Shown here: positions 42,534 through 52,845 of the stretch, in pieces
Layout: every line of letters starts with the position of its first letter
How positions within the stretch are numbered: position 1 is the stretch's first letter
From: MFZZ01 sp964582715
GTDB lineage: Bacteria; Patescibacteriota; Microgenomatia; UBA1406; GWC2-37-13
Length of the DNA: 64,000 nt
NCBI GenBank assembly: GCA_964582715.1
Contig: CAZOSM010000002.1
Span: 124,001-188,000 of the forward strand
Direction: 5' to 3'
Notes under the pieces: generated by a model
Database searches by the model: none
What the model saw: only the letters and a program-made list of their open reading frames with translations
Told to the model about the DNA's origin: nothing
Made by a program: the position numbers and the translations under genes

Positions 42534-43523
42534 ATGAAGAATCATGACGTTATAAAAGAGCAGATCTCGGTTATTGTTCTTAACTACAATGGTGTTTCTT
42601 TTTTGAACAAGTGTTTTACAAGTATTTTTAAACAAGACTATCCAAATGTAGAGATAATTCTTGTAGATAATGCTTCTACCGATAACTCCGTTGCGTATGT
42701 TTCTAAGCACTTTCCCAAAGTAAAAATAATTAGAAATAAAGTAGGTTTAGGCTTTGCCGGTGGGAATATGGTTGGAGTGAAAGCTGCTACCAGTCAAAAG
42801 GTACTTCTTGTGAGTAATGATACCTGGCTTCCAAAAGACCTTATTACCAAATTGAGTGCGTATTTTAATGCTCATGACTTAAAGGTTGTGGCACCGCACC
42901 AGGGGAGTTATGATGGTAAAAAAAATATTCCGGCAGCAACTCTTCTTGATCCACTAGGCCATCATGCATATTTACCTGGTAATACCCAGAAACCTTTTTA
43001 CCTCACTGGTGTATGTTTATTCTGTGAAAAAGATTTCTACCTAGAAACAAAAGGCATGGACCCAGATTTCTTCTTATATATTGAAGATGCAGACTGGTTT
43101 TGGAGAATACAGCTTTTTGGATATTCCTTTGATTATGTACCAGACGCATTTATCTTCCATAGTGGAGCAGGAAGTAGTGGAGGACATAACAACAAAATAC
43201 TCAAAACTCCTATATTTATGATGAGAAACAGAAATACTCTGTATATGCTTCTAAAGAACTATTCATTAATTTTACTTATTGTAGTGCTGCCGATTTATAT
43301 ACTTATTAATCTGTGTGAAATACTGTTTTTTTTAGTTTTAGGAAAATTTTCTATAGTAAAAGCATATTTCCAGAGCTGGATTGAAGTTATGAGGAACTGG
43401 AATACTACCATGGAAAAACGCAAATGGATTCAAAAGAGAAGGGTAGTATCTGACATAACTATATTGCAAAGGATGTATAAAAAACCTGCCAAACTTATAC
43501 ATCTATTGCAGTTTTATACTTAA
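42534..43523 (+). CDS. Glycosyltransferase family 2, rhamnosyltransferase-like
   Basis: 329 aa. ISVIVLNYNGVSFLNKCF, LVDNASTDNSVAYV and the acceptor-site YIEDADWFWRIQLFGY mark the same branch as the enzyme at 23157. One or two hydrophobic helices near residue 245 (LILLIVVLPIYILINLCEILFFLV region) attach it to the membrane. TATAAT (42502-42507) gives a leader of about 20 nt. It is divergent from the CDP-sugar operon and heads a run of plus-strand membrane glycosyltransferase genes. Confidence 0.86.
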   Translation: MKNHDVIKEQISVIVLNYNGVSFLNKCFTSIFKQDYPNVEIILVDNASTDNSVAYVSKHFPKVKIIRNKVGLGFAGGNMVGVKAATSQKVLLVSNDTWLPKDLITKLSAYFNAHDLKVVAPHQGSYDGKKNIPAATLLDPLGHHAYLPGNTQKPFYLTGVCLFCEKDFYLETKGMDPDFFLYIEDADWFWRIQLFGYSFDYVPDAFIFHSGAGSSGGHNNKILKTPIFMMRNRNTLYMLLKNYSLILLIVVLPIYILINLCEILFFLVLGKFSIVKAYFQSWIEVMRNWNTTMEKRKWIQKRRVVSDITILQRMYKKPAKLIHLLQFYT

Positions 43524-43528
43524 TACTA

Positions 43529-46195
43529 ATGAGGAAAAAAGCCCAAACTATTTTACAAAAATACTCCTACACTTGGCCTTTTCTCATCTTTCTTCTTCTA
43601 ACCGTTTTTTTTACACGCAAGTTCCTTTTTCAGCCCGGACTTATTTTATATTCAGAATTTTTGGAATCAACGAATTTCTGGGTTCTTCTCAAAGATTTCC
43701 TAAAAGGGTGGGGAGAGTATACCTCATTTGGTCACTCTAATATTGGCCTCACTACAAGTTATGGTTTAAGCCCTGTGTTCTGGATTTTGCCACCTGGTTA
43801 TTTTACTCCCATCCTGTCATTTCTTACGTTTCTTCAATTACTTTTTGGTCATGCAGCAGGAAAGGCCTATATTGTCTTAGGTATTATCGCGCCTTTTGTT
43901 GGAATGTACTTTTTTGCTCATTACTGGTTTCGATCTTATACAAAAAAGGCAATTGATATTCAAACATATAGTTTTATTGCAGCACTTGTGTATGGGATAA
44001 GTTCTATTATGGCCGATAAAATCATTGCCGCGCATCTTCGTTATAGCTATGGACATGCTCTCTTGCCTCTTCTTGCAACTACAACTTTGTTAGCTCTTGA
44101 ACAATCAAAAAAACGACTTGCTTACATATTAGCAAGTGGCTTACAAATTGGGATACTCATCTGGCTGATGCCACACGCACTCACGTTATATGTTTTCTTT
44201 ATTGGATTGTATTATGTTGTTGTTATTAGAGATAGAGCACAGTTTTTTCCACTAGTCAAAATTGGATTTTTTTCTTTTGTTATTGGGTTTCTGTTGAATA
44301 TTCATATCTGGTTACCTGCAATTTTCTTCAGTGAACCTCTTTCGTATATAGAAGATCCTCAGTTTCTCATGCAGTTCGTATACCATCTGTCTAACATAAT
44401 GCCTTATATAGATTCCTTTTTACTCACCAACAGTTATGATCGTGCCTCACTTCCAGGAATAACCGTCAAATATATCATTCTAGGCAAGATAGTTCTTGTG
44501 TCTATGGGACTTGTAGGAATTTTTATGAAGAAAGGGAGAAAAGAACTATTCTTGTTTCTAATTGCAGTTATTGGAATATTGTTTTCAATTGGAATAAAAT
44601 ACCCATTTGAGACTATTTTCAGCTACTTATTTGAACATGTCTTTTTGTTTAAGCCATTTCGGGATATAAGTAAATTCCGTATTTTGTATTTATTCAGCTT
44701 GTCATTACTTATTCCTAATGTATTTATATATATCAAAGAAAAGTACAAACGTTTTTTCTGGCCTTTACTTGTCGGCTTTACCTTAGCTCTTATCTCAATT
44801 CATCCTGCATTTTATTCTGGTAACTTTTTAGGAAGCATAAGACCTTATAACATTCCAGAAAAATATAACAAGTTGAACAAATTTATTTCTTTTCAAAAAG
44901 ATGATTTTCGTGTGGCTGTGTATCCCAATAACTTTACTATTAAAGATTATGAATGGTACCAAGATGTAAAAATTAACACCTTGTTTAATTCTGTATTTCT
45001 TTCTGTTGTTCCTTTATCAAAAGATCTTACTGTTTCTAATAAATTCTGGTCAGATTATCAGTCTCGTTATTTAGATGTCATTGAGAACAATATTAAAGAT
45101 GAATGGGCTATAGAACGGCTTGGAGATGCTCGGGTAAAATATCTTATCGTTGATTTGTCTCTTCCTGAGGCTGAATACACAGTATTTTATTTAGATAGAA
45201 ACAAGGCAGTTAAAAAAATACACGGCGTTGAAGGATTTGTAATGTATGAAGTACTTAATTACGAACCGAGTAATGTAACCAAGCACCCAGCTGTGTATTA
45301 TTTTGGAGATATTTCTGGGGTGAAGTTTATACCATCAGAAATAGCCTTAGTCAATCTGGGAATAGAAGAACATAGTTTTGAGCTTTTAAAAGCAAAATTA
45401 GTAGACACATTAGTTCTTTATAACGCCAGCCAAGATGACCTCTTTTTTACGCTACTTACCGATTACAAACTGTCATTTTTCCCAGAAGTTCGTTTTACTC
45501 ATAATCCTCAAACTGAGTTTTATCCTGCAAATGCAAACCTCTACTCATTTACTCAAAAGGGGATAATGTACTACAACACAGAAATTATGCATACCTCGGG
45601 TAAGGGCAGTATTACAAAGGATTTTCCTCTTAAACCCGGAGCCTACAAGGTTCTTCTGAGTACCATATCAACAGATGATCAATCAGATAGTTTATCGCTC
45701 ACAATAAATGATAAGACTTTAAAAAAAGATAATTTCAGGACAAAAGAGCAGTCTGCAGAATGGATTGATTTTGGGACAGTAGACATTGAAGGGTCTACTG
45801 CATCGATACAAATTAGTAATAATGAAGATGCGTCGTTATTTATGGATCATGTGCTCCTCGTACCAATAGAAGAATACACAAAGCTAAAAAAAGAGTTTGA
45901 TACAGTAATTCAAGATTTGAAAGTGATTGATGCTTCAACCACTTTAGAAGATATGACAACAGATAAAAATATTTATGTTTTATCTAATTCTTACTCAACC
46001 TACTGGGACATCTGTGGTAAGCTACATATGCGGGTTAATTTTTATGCAAACGGAGCATTTTGTGATGATGAGGAGAATATCAATCCTACATTTACTCCTC
46101 ATAAGCTGTACCAAATTGCTCTATACATTTCATGGCTTCTATTTGGAGGGGCTATAATAGCATTACTCACGTTGTATAGAATTTCAAAACATTGA
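43529..46195 (+). CDS. Large GT-C-like membrane protein, 888 aa
   Basis: About twelve hydrophobic helices fill roughly the first 440 residues; a big extracytoplasmic domain of about 420 residues follows, and a last helix (LYQIALYISWLLFGGAIIALL) closes the protein. The first loop (FLESTNFWVLLKDFLKGWGEYTSFGHSN) resembles the AftD/DUF3367- and YfhO-like GT-C relatives that are abundant in CPR genomes. These are presumed to move lipid-linked sugars on the outer face. The C-terminal domain includes a beta-sandwich stretch (GAYKVLLSTISTDDQSDSLS) that may bind carbohydrate. Starts 5 bp after a GT2 gene. The specific transfer is unknown. Confidence 0.72.
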   Translation: MRKKAQTILQKYSYTWPFLIFLLLTVFFTRKFLFQPGLILYSEFLESTNFWVLLKDFLKGWGEYTSFGHSNIGLTTSYGLSPVFWILPPGYFTPILSFLTFLQLLFGHAAGKAYIVLGIIAPFVGMYFFAHYWFRSYTKKAIDIQTYSFIAALVYGISSIMADKIIAAHLRYSYGHALLPLLATTTLLALEQSKKRLAYILASGLQIGILIWLMPHALTLYVFFIGLYYVVVIRDRAQFFPLVKIGFFSFVIGFLLNIHIWLPAIFFSEPLSYIEDPQFLMQFVYHLSNIMPYIDSFLLTNSYDRASLPGITVKYIILGKIVLVSMGLVGIFMKKGRKELFLFLIAVIGILFSIGIKYPFETIFSYLFEHVFLFKPFRDISKFRILYLFSLSLLIPNVFIYIKEKYKRFFWPLLVGFTLALISIHPAFYSGNFLGSIRPYNIPEKYNKLNKFISFQKDDFRVAVYPNNFTIKDYEWYQDVKINTLFNSVFLSVVPLSKDLTVSNKFWSDYQSRYLDVIENNIKDEWAIERLGDARVKYLIVDLSLPEAEYTVFYLDRNKAVKKIHGVEGFVMYEVLNYEPSNVTKHPAVYYFGDISGVKFIPSEIALVNLGIEEHSFELLKAKLVDTLVLYNASQDDLFFTLLTDYKLSFFPEVRFTHNPQTEFYPANANLYSFTQKGIMYYNTEIMHTSGKGSITKDFPLKPGAYKVLLSTISTDDQSDSLSLTINDKTLKKDNFRTKEQSAEWIDFGTVDIEGSTASIQISNNEDASLFMDHVLLVPIEEYTKLKKEFDTVIQDLKVIDASTTLEDMTTDKNIYVLSNSYSTYWDICGKLHMRVNFYANGAFCDDEENINPTFTPHKLYQIALYISWLLFGGAIIALLTLYRISKH

Positions 46196-46243
46196 TATAG
46201 TTAAATATTAAATATTCATACTATATGATCGCCATATACAGTT

Positions 46244-48367
46244 ATGCTTACTAAACGAGATTGGATTAATATATCCATTTTAGCTCTAGTTGGAATAGTA
46301 ACTCATTTGAATTGGTTTAATCCGACAAGTGTAATTAATTTTTCAGATTGGCTGTATTTTCCCGATAAAACAGTTTCAGAGCTATGGTTTTCTTGGGGAG
46401 CATGGAATTCTTTTTGGAATCTAGGACATTCTAACCTACAAATATCTTTTTTTCCTTTTAAATTAATTTGGTCGATAATTGCACTACTAGGTTTGAGTTA
46501 TGATACAGCGACAAAGCTTACTTTTTTTATACCTATTGCACTTTTAGGTTTTGTTTCTCCATATGTTCTCAGTAAAAAATTATTTAAGAGTAGTGCTATC
46601 TCATTTGTTTTATCTGTGTATTATGGATCAACCACATATTTTATTATTAAACAAATTGCTCATATTCCTATTGCGTTTGTATATGCGCTTGCTCCATTGG
46701 TACTGTATCTATTCATTCAAGCTGTAGATAAAAAGAAGCTGATTCCTTGGCTCACATTTTCATTATTTCTTTCACTTATTACATGGTATGAAGTGCGTAT
46801 AACATTTATTGTTGTCGGGATATTATTCTTGTATTTCCTCATCTTTTGTATATCTGATTTTAAAAAATATATAAAGTACATCGTTATATCAACAATAGTT
46901 TTTATCGGATTAAATGTCTTCTGGATTATGCCCACCACATTAACCTCAGTCAGTTCATCGATAAGTACTCTCACTGAACGAGGAATGTTTGGTGATTTTT
47001 TGTTTGATATGCAACATGCCTTCACTCTTACAGAAGCCAGCTGGACAGGCGGTGTCCCAAATATGGAATTTATCAAGCAAGAAGTACCATGGCACTTCTG
47101 GATTATTCCCATAATATCCCTTTTACCTACTTTAATATTTAAGATATATACTCAGCATGACAGGAAAAAGATATTATTTTTCCTCATACTACTAATTACT
47201 GGAATTTTACTTACCAAACAATCAGCACCTCCATTTGAATGGTTATATAGTTTCTTATTTAATAACATATCAGTATTTCAACTATATAGAGAGGCATCTA
47301 AATTTTATCTTATAACTGCACTCGGATTCTTTGGCCTACTTGGATTTGCCATGCAGTATGGAGAAAAAGCATTGCAAAGTATTAATATACACATAAAACA
47401 TGCAAATCTACTTATCTCATTACTCATTATCTGTATCTCTTGTATTAACTTATATCCATTAATAACACATAAATTTGAAGCAACTTTCAAATCTCATCCT
47501 ATTCCAGAAGCATTTGAAGTTTTAAATGACACCATACAACATGATTCTTCCTTTTACAGAACACTTTGGTTAGATACCTGTTGCCAATATATTGCTTTTA
47601 ACTACTCTCATCCGCGTGCTACTGGATCAGAGTACATACCTACTTTGAATAACATGCTTCAGATCGACGATTACGGGATGAATCTAACAGAAAAATATAT
47701 GCAATTTTTCAATGATCCTCGTTCTCAACCTAGCTTAGAAGTGACGGCTATAAAATATATTGTGATTCCTATAGATCCGTCAATGAGCACGGACGTTCAA
47801 GAGAATAATACAATTATTAAGTCCTTACAAAGCAGGGAATATCTAACAAAATCAACTCTCAGCAATTCTTCTCTTGTTATATTTGAAAATGAAGAATATG
47901 TTCCACATATCTATCTTACAGCTCTTCCTCTTAATCTTGCTAAAGAAACTTCTTCAATTCCCATCTCATATAATACAGCCACTCCATCAAGACATCATAT
48001 TACGTTTAACCACATTTCAGAAAAAATGTATTTACAATTTTCAGAAACGTTTCACACGGATTGGAAGCTTCATATAGGTCCTTTTAGATGGTATGCATTG
48101 GTACAAAATGACAATGCTCTCGATAATACATTTCATGTGAAGAATGAATTAAACCTCAATGAATATATTATTGACCCTGAATTTATCAAAAAAAATATAG
48201 ATAAAAATAACTATACATTGCATAAGGATGGATCAATTTCATTTGAAGCAACCTTATTTTTTGCTCCTCAACTACATTTCTATATTGGTCTGATAATAAG
48301 TGTATTAACAATGTTAATAATCATTCTAATCTTAACATTCAATAGATTAAGCAATTTCAAGAAGTAA
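46244..48367 (+). CDS. Large GT-C-like membrane protein, 707 aa
   Basis: It has the same general layout as its upstream neighbour but is shorter. The first loop reads AWNSFWNLGHSNLQISFFP, a close match to the WGEYTSFGHSN pattern of the 888-aa protein, so the two are probably diverged paralogues. About eleven helices reach residue 405, then a soluble extracytoplasmic domain with CCQYIAFNYSHPRATGSEY, and a single final helix. Nucleotide-sugar binding motifs are absent, fitting use of polyprenyl-phosphate donors. It lies 48 bp downstream of the 888-aa gene and 1 bp upstream of the next. Confidence 0.7.
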   Translation: MLTKRDWINISILALVGIVTHLNWFNPTSVINFSDWLYFPDKTVSELWFSWGAWNSFWNLGHSNLQISFFPFKLIWSIIALLGLSYDTATKLTFFIPIALLGFVSPYVLSKKLFKSSAISFVLSVYYGSTTYFIIKQIAHIPIAFVYALAPLVLYLFIQAVDKKKLIPWLTFSLFLSLITWYEVRITFIVVGILFLYFLIFCISDFKKYIKYIVISTIVFIGLNVFWIMPTTLTSVSSSISTLTERGMFGDFLFDMQHAFTLTEASWTGGVPNMEFIKQEVPWHFWIIPIISLLPTLIFKIYTQHDRKKILFFLILLITGILLTKQSAPPFEWLYSFLFNNISVFQLYREASKFYLITALGFFGLLGFAMQYGEKALQSINIHIKHANLLISLLIICISCINLYPLITHKFEATFKSHPIPEAFEVLNDTIQHDSSFYRTLWLDTCCQYIAFNYSHPRATGSEYIPTLNNMLQIDDYGMNLTEKYMQFFNDPRSQPSLEVTAIKYIVIPIDPSMSTDVQENNTIIKSLQSREYLTKSTLSNSSLVIFENEEYVPHIYLTALPLNLAKETSSIPISYNTATPSRHHITFNHISEKMYLQFSETFHTDWKLHIGPFRWYALVQNDNALDNTFHVKNELNLNEYIIDPEFIKKNIDKNNYTLHKDGSISFEATLFFAPQLHFYIGLIISVLTMLIIILILTFNRLSNFKK

Positions 48368-48368
48368 C

Positions 48369-49352
48369 ATGAAACAGACAGCTATTATCAAATTCGGTAT
48401 TATCCCATTCCTATTATTAGCCTTATGGTTTATTTTAACTTTTGTACAGATTATTCTGAATGATCAGAGTATTACGGTACTTACTAAAAGTTATAATAAG
48501 AAGGATTTATCTCTCATTACAGGTAGACCTTTACTAAAAGGAGATAAGCAAAGATTTGAGATAACAGCTGCACAAAACAATCTAGGTATTATTACTATTC
48601 ATTTCAATACATATGATAGATATAACTATGACACAATAATATTTAGACTTAAAGAAAAGGGGACTAAAAAGTGGCTTTATGAAGGTTCATATAACGCACG
48701 GGCATTTACCAGTTTGCCTCGGTATCCATTCGGATTTCCCATTATTCCTGACTCTAAAGATAAGCAGTATATTATTGAGATTGAATCGCTACACGGAACT
48801 CTACTATCTTCAGTATCAGTAAACACAGAAAGTAGAATCGTATCAACATCGTATCAGTTCTCTAAGGAAAAATTATCGACAGACCTATCTCATCTGTTAC
48901 ATTTCCTTTATATAAAGACTACAAATTCGTTAACTAATCACTATTTATTATTTTCATCATCAATCTTTATATACCCACTGTTATTTTATGTCATTTGGAT
49001 ATCTGTCTCTCATCGTTTTAATCATAAAAGCATCCTGCAGAATCCCTTTGTGATACTTATTGGGATTATCATTGTGTTTGACTGTTTCTTTATTCGTAAG
49101 TCATTTGATCTTGTGTATATTGTGATAAGCAGTATCTGGGGTATCTTTCTTTTAAAATCCAAAAGAGGAAGTCGGGAGTCTTTTATAGTTGCTAGTATTA
49201 TATTATGCATATGCATGCTACTACAGATATTTCAGATGAAGGAAGCTACCGAAACTGCTGCAATTTGGGCTTTTTTTGCATTGTTAGTTGGGGTTGTCTT
49301 GAATTTTTATGAATTCACTCTTCAAAAAAAATATTTTAAAAAACTCAAATAA
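48369..49352 (+). CDS. Membrane protein with N-terminal extracytoplasmic domain, 327 aa
   Basis: Not recognised. One helix near residue 10-30 precedes a beta-rich domain of about 150 residues (motif GIITIHFNTYDRYNYDTIIFRLKE), then about five helices. The order is the reverse of the two larger neighbours. It overlaps the next gene by 44 bp and follows the 707-aa gene by 1 bp, so it is probably co-translated. It may be an accessory subunit of the adjoining GT-C proteins, which is inference. Confidence 0.65.
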   Translation: MKQTAIIKFGIIPFLLLALWFILTFVQIILNDQSITVLTKSYNKKDLSLITGRPLLKGDKQRFEITAAQNNLGIITIHFNTYDRYNYDTIIFRLKEKGTKKWLYEGSYNARAFTSLPRYPFGFPIIPDSKDKQYIIEIESLHGTLLSSVSVNTESRIVSTSYQFSKEKLSTDLSHLLHFLYIKTTNSLTNHYLLFSSSIFIYPLLFYVIWISVSHRFNHKSILQNPFVILIGIIIVFDCFFIRKSFDLVYIVISSIWGIFLLKSKRGSRESFIVASIILCICMLLQIFQMKEATETAAIWAFFALLVGVVLNFYEFTLQKKYFKKLK

Positions 49353-50799
49353 ATATATCTTTATTGTTATCGTCTCTCTATTTTTTATATACGGGGGCCT
49401 GTTAAGAATATGGAGTTCACAGTATGAAGCCTCTTATTGGAATGATGAAAGTCATGTCGCAAAATATGGCAGAGCAATTATTGAAACAGGAGAAGCTGTA
49501 GATGCAACAGGGTATGGAACTGGCCTATATCAGCTGGCGATGTATTATATTACTGCTTGGAGCTTTAGCATATTTGGTATTAATGAGTTTGCAGGTAGAC
49601 TTCCTTCAGTTATTGTTGGTTCACTATTAATACCACTCATCGCCTGGGTGACATATAAGATCAGGGGGTATAAAGAAGCCATCATTGCTGCATTCCTCAT
49701 GGCATTTTCCCAAATGCAACTTGCATGGTCTACACAACTACGGCCATATATATGGATGGAACTCATAACAATTATTGTTATTTATCTGAGTTATCGATCT
49801 CTTCAACTCAAAAAGAAGGTTATTGATTGGAATTTAATTACGGGTAGTATCATAACAATTCTATCTTTCTTATTTCATGGCACAGGCCTTATAAATGGGC
49901 TCATTTTAGCAGGTGTGTTTATGTATAAAATAATAGAAAATAAAGCATATCGGTATATATATCTTCTGATACCGGCAATAGCAATATCGATATATATAAT
50001 TTCGATTACACCCTTCTTTGAAGCATTATTCCGATTTAATACCTATGTTTATCATTACTTCGTCTTTTTAAGTTACCATTACAATTGGCTTCTTTTGGGA
50101 GCAGGATTAGGGACACTTGTATTATGGCAGAAAGATAAGAAATTAAGTATCTTACTCACAACAAGTGCCGCGATGATTGTTGGTATCGCTTTATTTAAGA
50201 TTCATGCAAGATATGTCCGGTACTCAATAACAGCTTTTCCACTACTGTATATACTTTTTGCAACTGGAGTAATAGGAGTTTCTGATTATTTCTTTAAAGA
50301 AAAGCATAAAAGGATACTTGGATATCTGACATTGTTGATACTACTTTTTTTCTGGCCTTTTTATCAAGGTAAAATGCCACTGTCACCTCAACGTTATTAT
50401 TCAATTAATGCAGATATGCGAGAGAATCCTATTGTAAATTACAAATTGGCATTCCAAAAGATTGATCTATTAATTGCAGGTAAAGAAGATGAAGTAGCTG
50501 TAATGGATGCCTGGTATGACAGAATATTATGGTACTTACCCGAGGTAAAACATTATTATCTGCTCCTTACAAATCCCAAAGCTTTGACTCCAAATATGAT
50601 CGTAACTATAGATAAGTTTGAGAAAGTAAAGGCACAACATCCATATGGAGTGGTCATAGTAGAGAACTGGCAGAGCCTTACACCAGTAGAGTTACAAGAT
50701 CATATAAGAAAAACCCTCAAACATCAATTTGATGTACAAACAGTTCCGGGAAATGAAGATGATCCATGGAGTATAAGTGTGTACAGTTGGGGATTGTAA
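49309..50799 (+). CDS. GT39/ArnT-like membrane glycosyltransferase
   Basis: 496 aa, about eleven helices. The acidic pair in the first loop (YWNDESHVAKYGRAI, D46 and E47) and the helix pattern are those of PMT_2/ArnT proteins, which move a sugar from a polyprenyl phosphate to an external acceptor. A soluble C-terminal domain of about 110 residues follows. The gene overlaps the preceding one by 44 bp. Lipid-linked donors could come from the GtrB-like enzyme at 36687 or the DPM1-like enzyme at 30532. Confidence 0.82.
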   Translation: MNSLFKKNILKNSNKYIFIVIVSLFFIYGGLLRIWSSQYEASYWNDESHVAKYGRAIIETGEAVDATGYGTGLYQLAMYYITAWSFSIFGINEFAGRLPSVIVGSLLIPLIAWVTYKIRGYKEAIIAAFLMAFSQMQLAWSTQLRPYIWMELITIIVIYLSYRSLQLKKKVIDWNLITGSIITILSFLFHGTGLINGLILAGVFMYKIIENKAYRYIYLLIPAIAISIYIISITPFFEALFRFNTYVYHYFVFLSYHYNWLLLGAGLGTLVLWQKDKKLSILLTTSAAMIVGIALFKIHARYVRYSITAFPLLYILFATGVIGVSDYFFKEKHKRILGYLTLLILLFFWPFYQGKMPLSPQRYYSINADMRENPIVNYKLAFQKIDLLIAGKEDEVAVMDAWYDRILWYLPEVKHYYLLLTNPKALTPNMIVTIDKFEKVKAQHPYGVVIVENWQSLTPVELQDHIRKTLKHQFDVQTVPGNEDDPWSISVYSWGL

Positions 50800-50815
50800 T
50801 TTGAAACGGTATAAT
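50787..50815 (+). promoter_or_regulatory. Leaderless promoter of the MurJ-like gene
   Basis: TTGGGG (50787-50792), a 17-bp spacer and TATAAT (50810-50815). The -10 ends 5 nt before the ATG at 50821. Confidence 0.6.
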
Positions 50816-50820
50816 AAACT

Positions 50821-52101
50821 ATGTTCAAAAAAGGTATCGCGGTAACTGCTATTTTTATTTTTTCTACTTTTATTCAACTTTTAAGCCAAATAGTAATCAC
50901 TCGTATCTTTGGAGCTTCACTTGACCTTGATACCTATCTTGCAGCAGTTGCTGTACCAACCTTACTGGTAACTGTTATTTATGCTACTTTCAATGATGCA
51001 TTTCTGCCCTTGTATAGCGATGCTAAAACAGAAAGTCAGGAAGAAGCAGATTCATTTTTTTCGTCATATTTTTTAGTACTCTCAGGAATATCATTTATTA
51101 TTTCTTTGATTCTTTCTCTCGTATCTGAACCACTTGCAAGGATACTATATGGCGCCGAAAGTAATGACTTTATAACAAATGTTGCACTCCAGATGAGATA
51201 TCTTTTTATGGTTGTACCGTTTGCTGTAATGGCCACAATAAGTGGTAGCTATTATTATGCTCATAAACAATTTACCCGTTTTCCACTTGCTCAAGCAGTT
51301 GGTAGCTTTACCACACTTCTCATAATACTTGTCTTTGCACAATTTATTGGCATTTGGGCGCTTATTATTTCATTTGTCTTAAATGTAATTATTCAAATTG
51401 TAATCGTATTTCCTAAAATTTCATTTACTGGGATTAAAAAGGTTAATATTCTTCCATTTTTATATGCACTTGTTCCACTTATTATTGGATCAATTGCACT
51501 TAGATCAGATACCTTACTCATAAGGTCATTTGGGGTAGAATTGCCTGAAGGATCTTTAGTATATCTTAATCTCGTGAGTAAAATTTTTTCCATTTCAACT
51601 AGCATTTTAACTATTGGCATTCAGATTACTTTACTTCCTCATCTTGTGGAGTATGTTTCAAATAAAGAATATATAAAGGTTATAGAGACAGTTAATAAAG
51701 CGAAAATTGCAGCAATTGGTATTGCAGTAGTTACATCAGTTGGAATGGCTCTTATAGCACCACTTCTTATACACTGGCTTTTTGTTGGTGGTAAATTTAC
51801 CCAGCAAGATGCTCAAACTACCATTAATCTTGTACCGTTATTTATCCTTCCAGCTATAGGGTGGGGTATTAACAGTGTTTTCTTCCAACCACTTATAGCA
51901 ATTAAGAAACAACTTCCTTTGGGGTTACTCAATGTTGGTGCCCTCGTTATAGCTTGGTTTATCGGTACCATCATAAAAGATGCTTTTGATCCTATAACAG
52001 GCATAATATCTGGATTATTAATTTTACTTTTCACCGGTATAATCGGAAGTGAAGTACTATGGCAATACCACAAGAAAAAACTCCTCGGATTAGCATCATA
52101 A
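50821..52101 (+). CDS. MurJ/MviN-family lipid flippase
   Basis: 426 aa with about twelve helices. ITRIFGASLDLDTYLAAVAVPTLL matches the MurJ pattern of TM1-2, and DAFLPLYSDAKTESQEEA its following loop. MurJ flips lipid II during peptidoglycan synthesis. This copy is shorter than the usual 500 or more residues because the two final helices are missing. Because it sits among glycan genes it may instead flip a glycan precursor. The next gene starts 43 bp inside its 3' end. Confidence 0.85.
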   Translation: MFKKGIAVTAIFIFSTFIQLLSQIVITRIFGASLDLDTYLAAVAVPTLLVTVIYATFNDAFLPLYSDAKTESQEEADSFFSSYFLVLSGISFIISLILSLVSEPLARILYGAESNDFITNVALQMRYLFMVVPFAVMATISGSYYYAHKQFTRFPLAQAVGSFTTLLIILVFAQFIGIWALIISFVLNVIIQIVIVFPKISFTGIKKVNILPFLYALVPLIIGSIALRSDTLLIRSFGVELPEGSLVYLNLVSKIFSISTSILTIGIQITLLPHLVEYVSNKEYIKVIETVNKAKIAAIGIAVVTSVGMALIAPLLIHWLFVGGKFTQQDAQTTINLVPLFILPAIGWGINSVFFQPLIAIKKQLPLGLLNVGALVIAWFIGTIIKDAFDPITGIISGLLILLFTGIIGSEVLWQYHKKKLLGLAS

Positions 52102-52844
52102 CAGTAAGCTATGAAGATGATGAGCTTACCTTACGGTTTTTAAAAATACTAGGAACTCATCCCCAGGTGGAAATTATTGTTGTAGATAATAGTAAACATA
52201 ATTCATTAGAAGCCAAGCTTTCACAAGATATTATGTATATTCATTTAGAAACCAATAAAGGCTATGGCGGTGCATTAAATGCAGGATTTGCTCAAAGTAG
52301 AGGAGAGTGGATCATGATTTTGAATAATGATATCGAGACACCTATTCAAAATGTCATACAACTTGTGGATACTGCACTAAAGCTTAATACAAAACTTGCA
52401 ACTCCCAAACTAATTCTACAAGATGGTACTGTTCAAAAATCTATTGGTTACTTTGATCATTTCACTTCTCATCTTATGAACGGATTATTTGCAAGGCCAA
52501 GATTTATTGATCCAACAAACATAACCAAAGAAATAAAGGTAGATGTAGTAACTGGGGCAGCAATGCTCTTTAAAAGGGAAATACTTGAAGAAAATGGATT
52601 ATTTGATGAAAAGAATTTCTTTATGTATTTTGAAGATATTGATTTGTGTTATAGATTACATAAAAAAAACAAATCATTTCTTTTTATCCCGCAGGTACAG
52701 ATGAAGCACCTACAGAGCATTACAACCAATAAAGATACGGGTCAGAAACGAGCCAATTATAAAAAATCTGTGCAAGCTTATCTATACAAGCAGAGGGGAT
52801 TTGTTATAGCTACATTAGCAAAACTGTTGAATATATATAAGTAA
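52059..52844 (+). CDS. Glycosyltransferase family 2
   Basis: 261 aa. RISIITVSYEDDELTLRFL opens the fold; VVDNSKHN, MILNNDIETP and YFEDIDLCYRLH carry the nucleotide, metal and acceptor acids. The protein is soluble except for a weakly hydrophobic C-terminus. It overlaps the flippase gene by 43 bp, an unusually long coupling, and is followed 1 bp later by another GT2. Confidence 0.87.
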   Translation: MAIPQEKTPRISIITVSYEDDELTLRFLKILGTHPQVEIIVVDNSKHNSLEAKLSQDIMYIHLETNKGYGGALNAGFAQSRGEWIMILNNDIETPIQNVIQLVDTALKLNTKLATPKLILQDGTVQKSIGYFDHFTSHLMNGLFARPRFIDPTNITKEIKVDVVTGAAMLFKREILEENGLFDEKNFFMYFEDIDLCYRLHKKNKSFLFIPQVQMKHLQSITTNKDTGQKRANYKKSVQAYLYKQRGFVIATLAKLLNIYK

Positions 52845-52845
52845 T

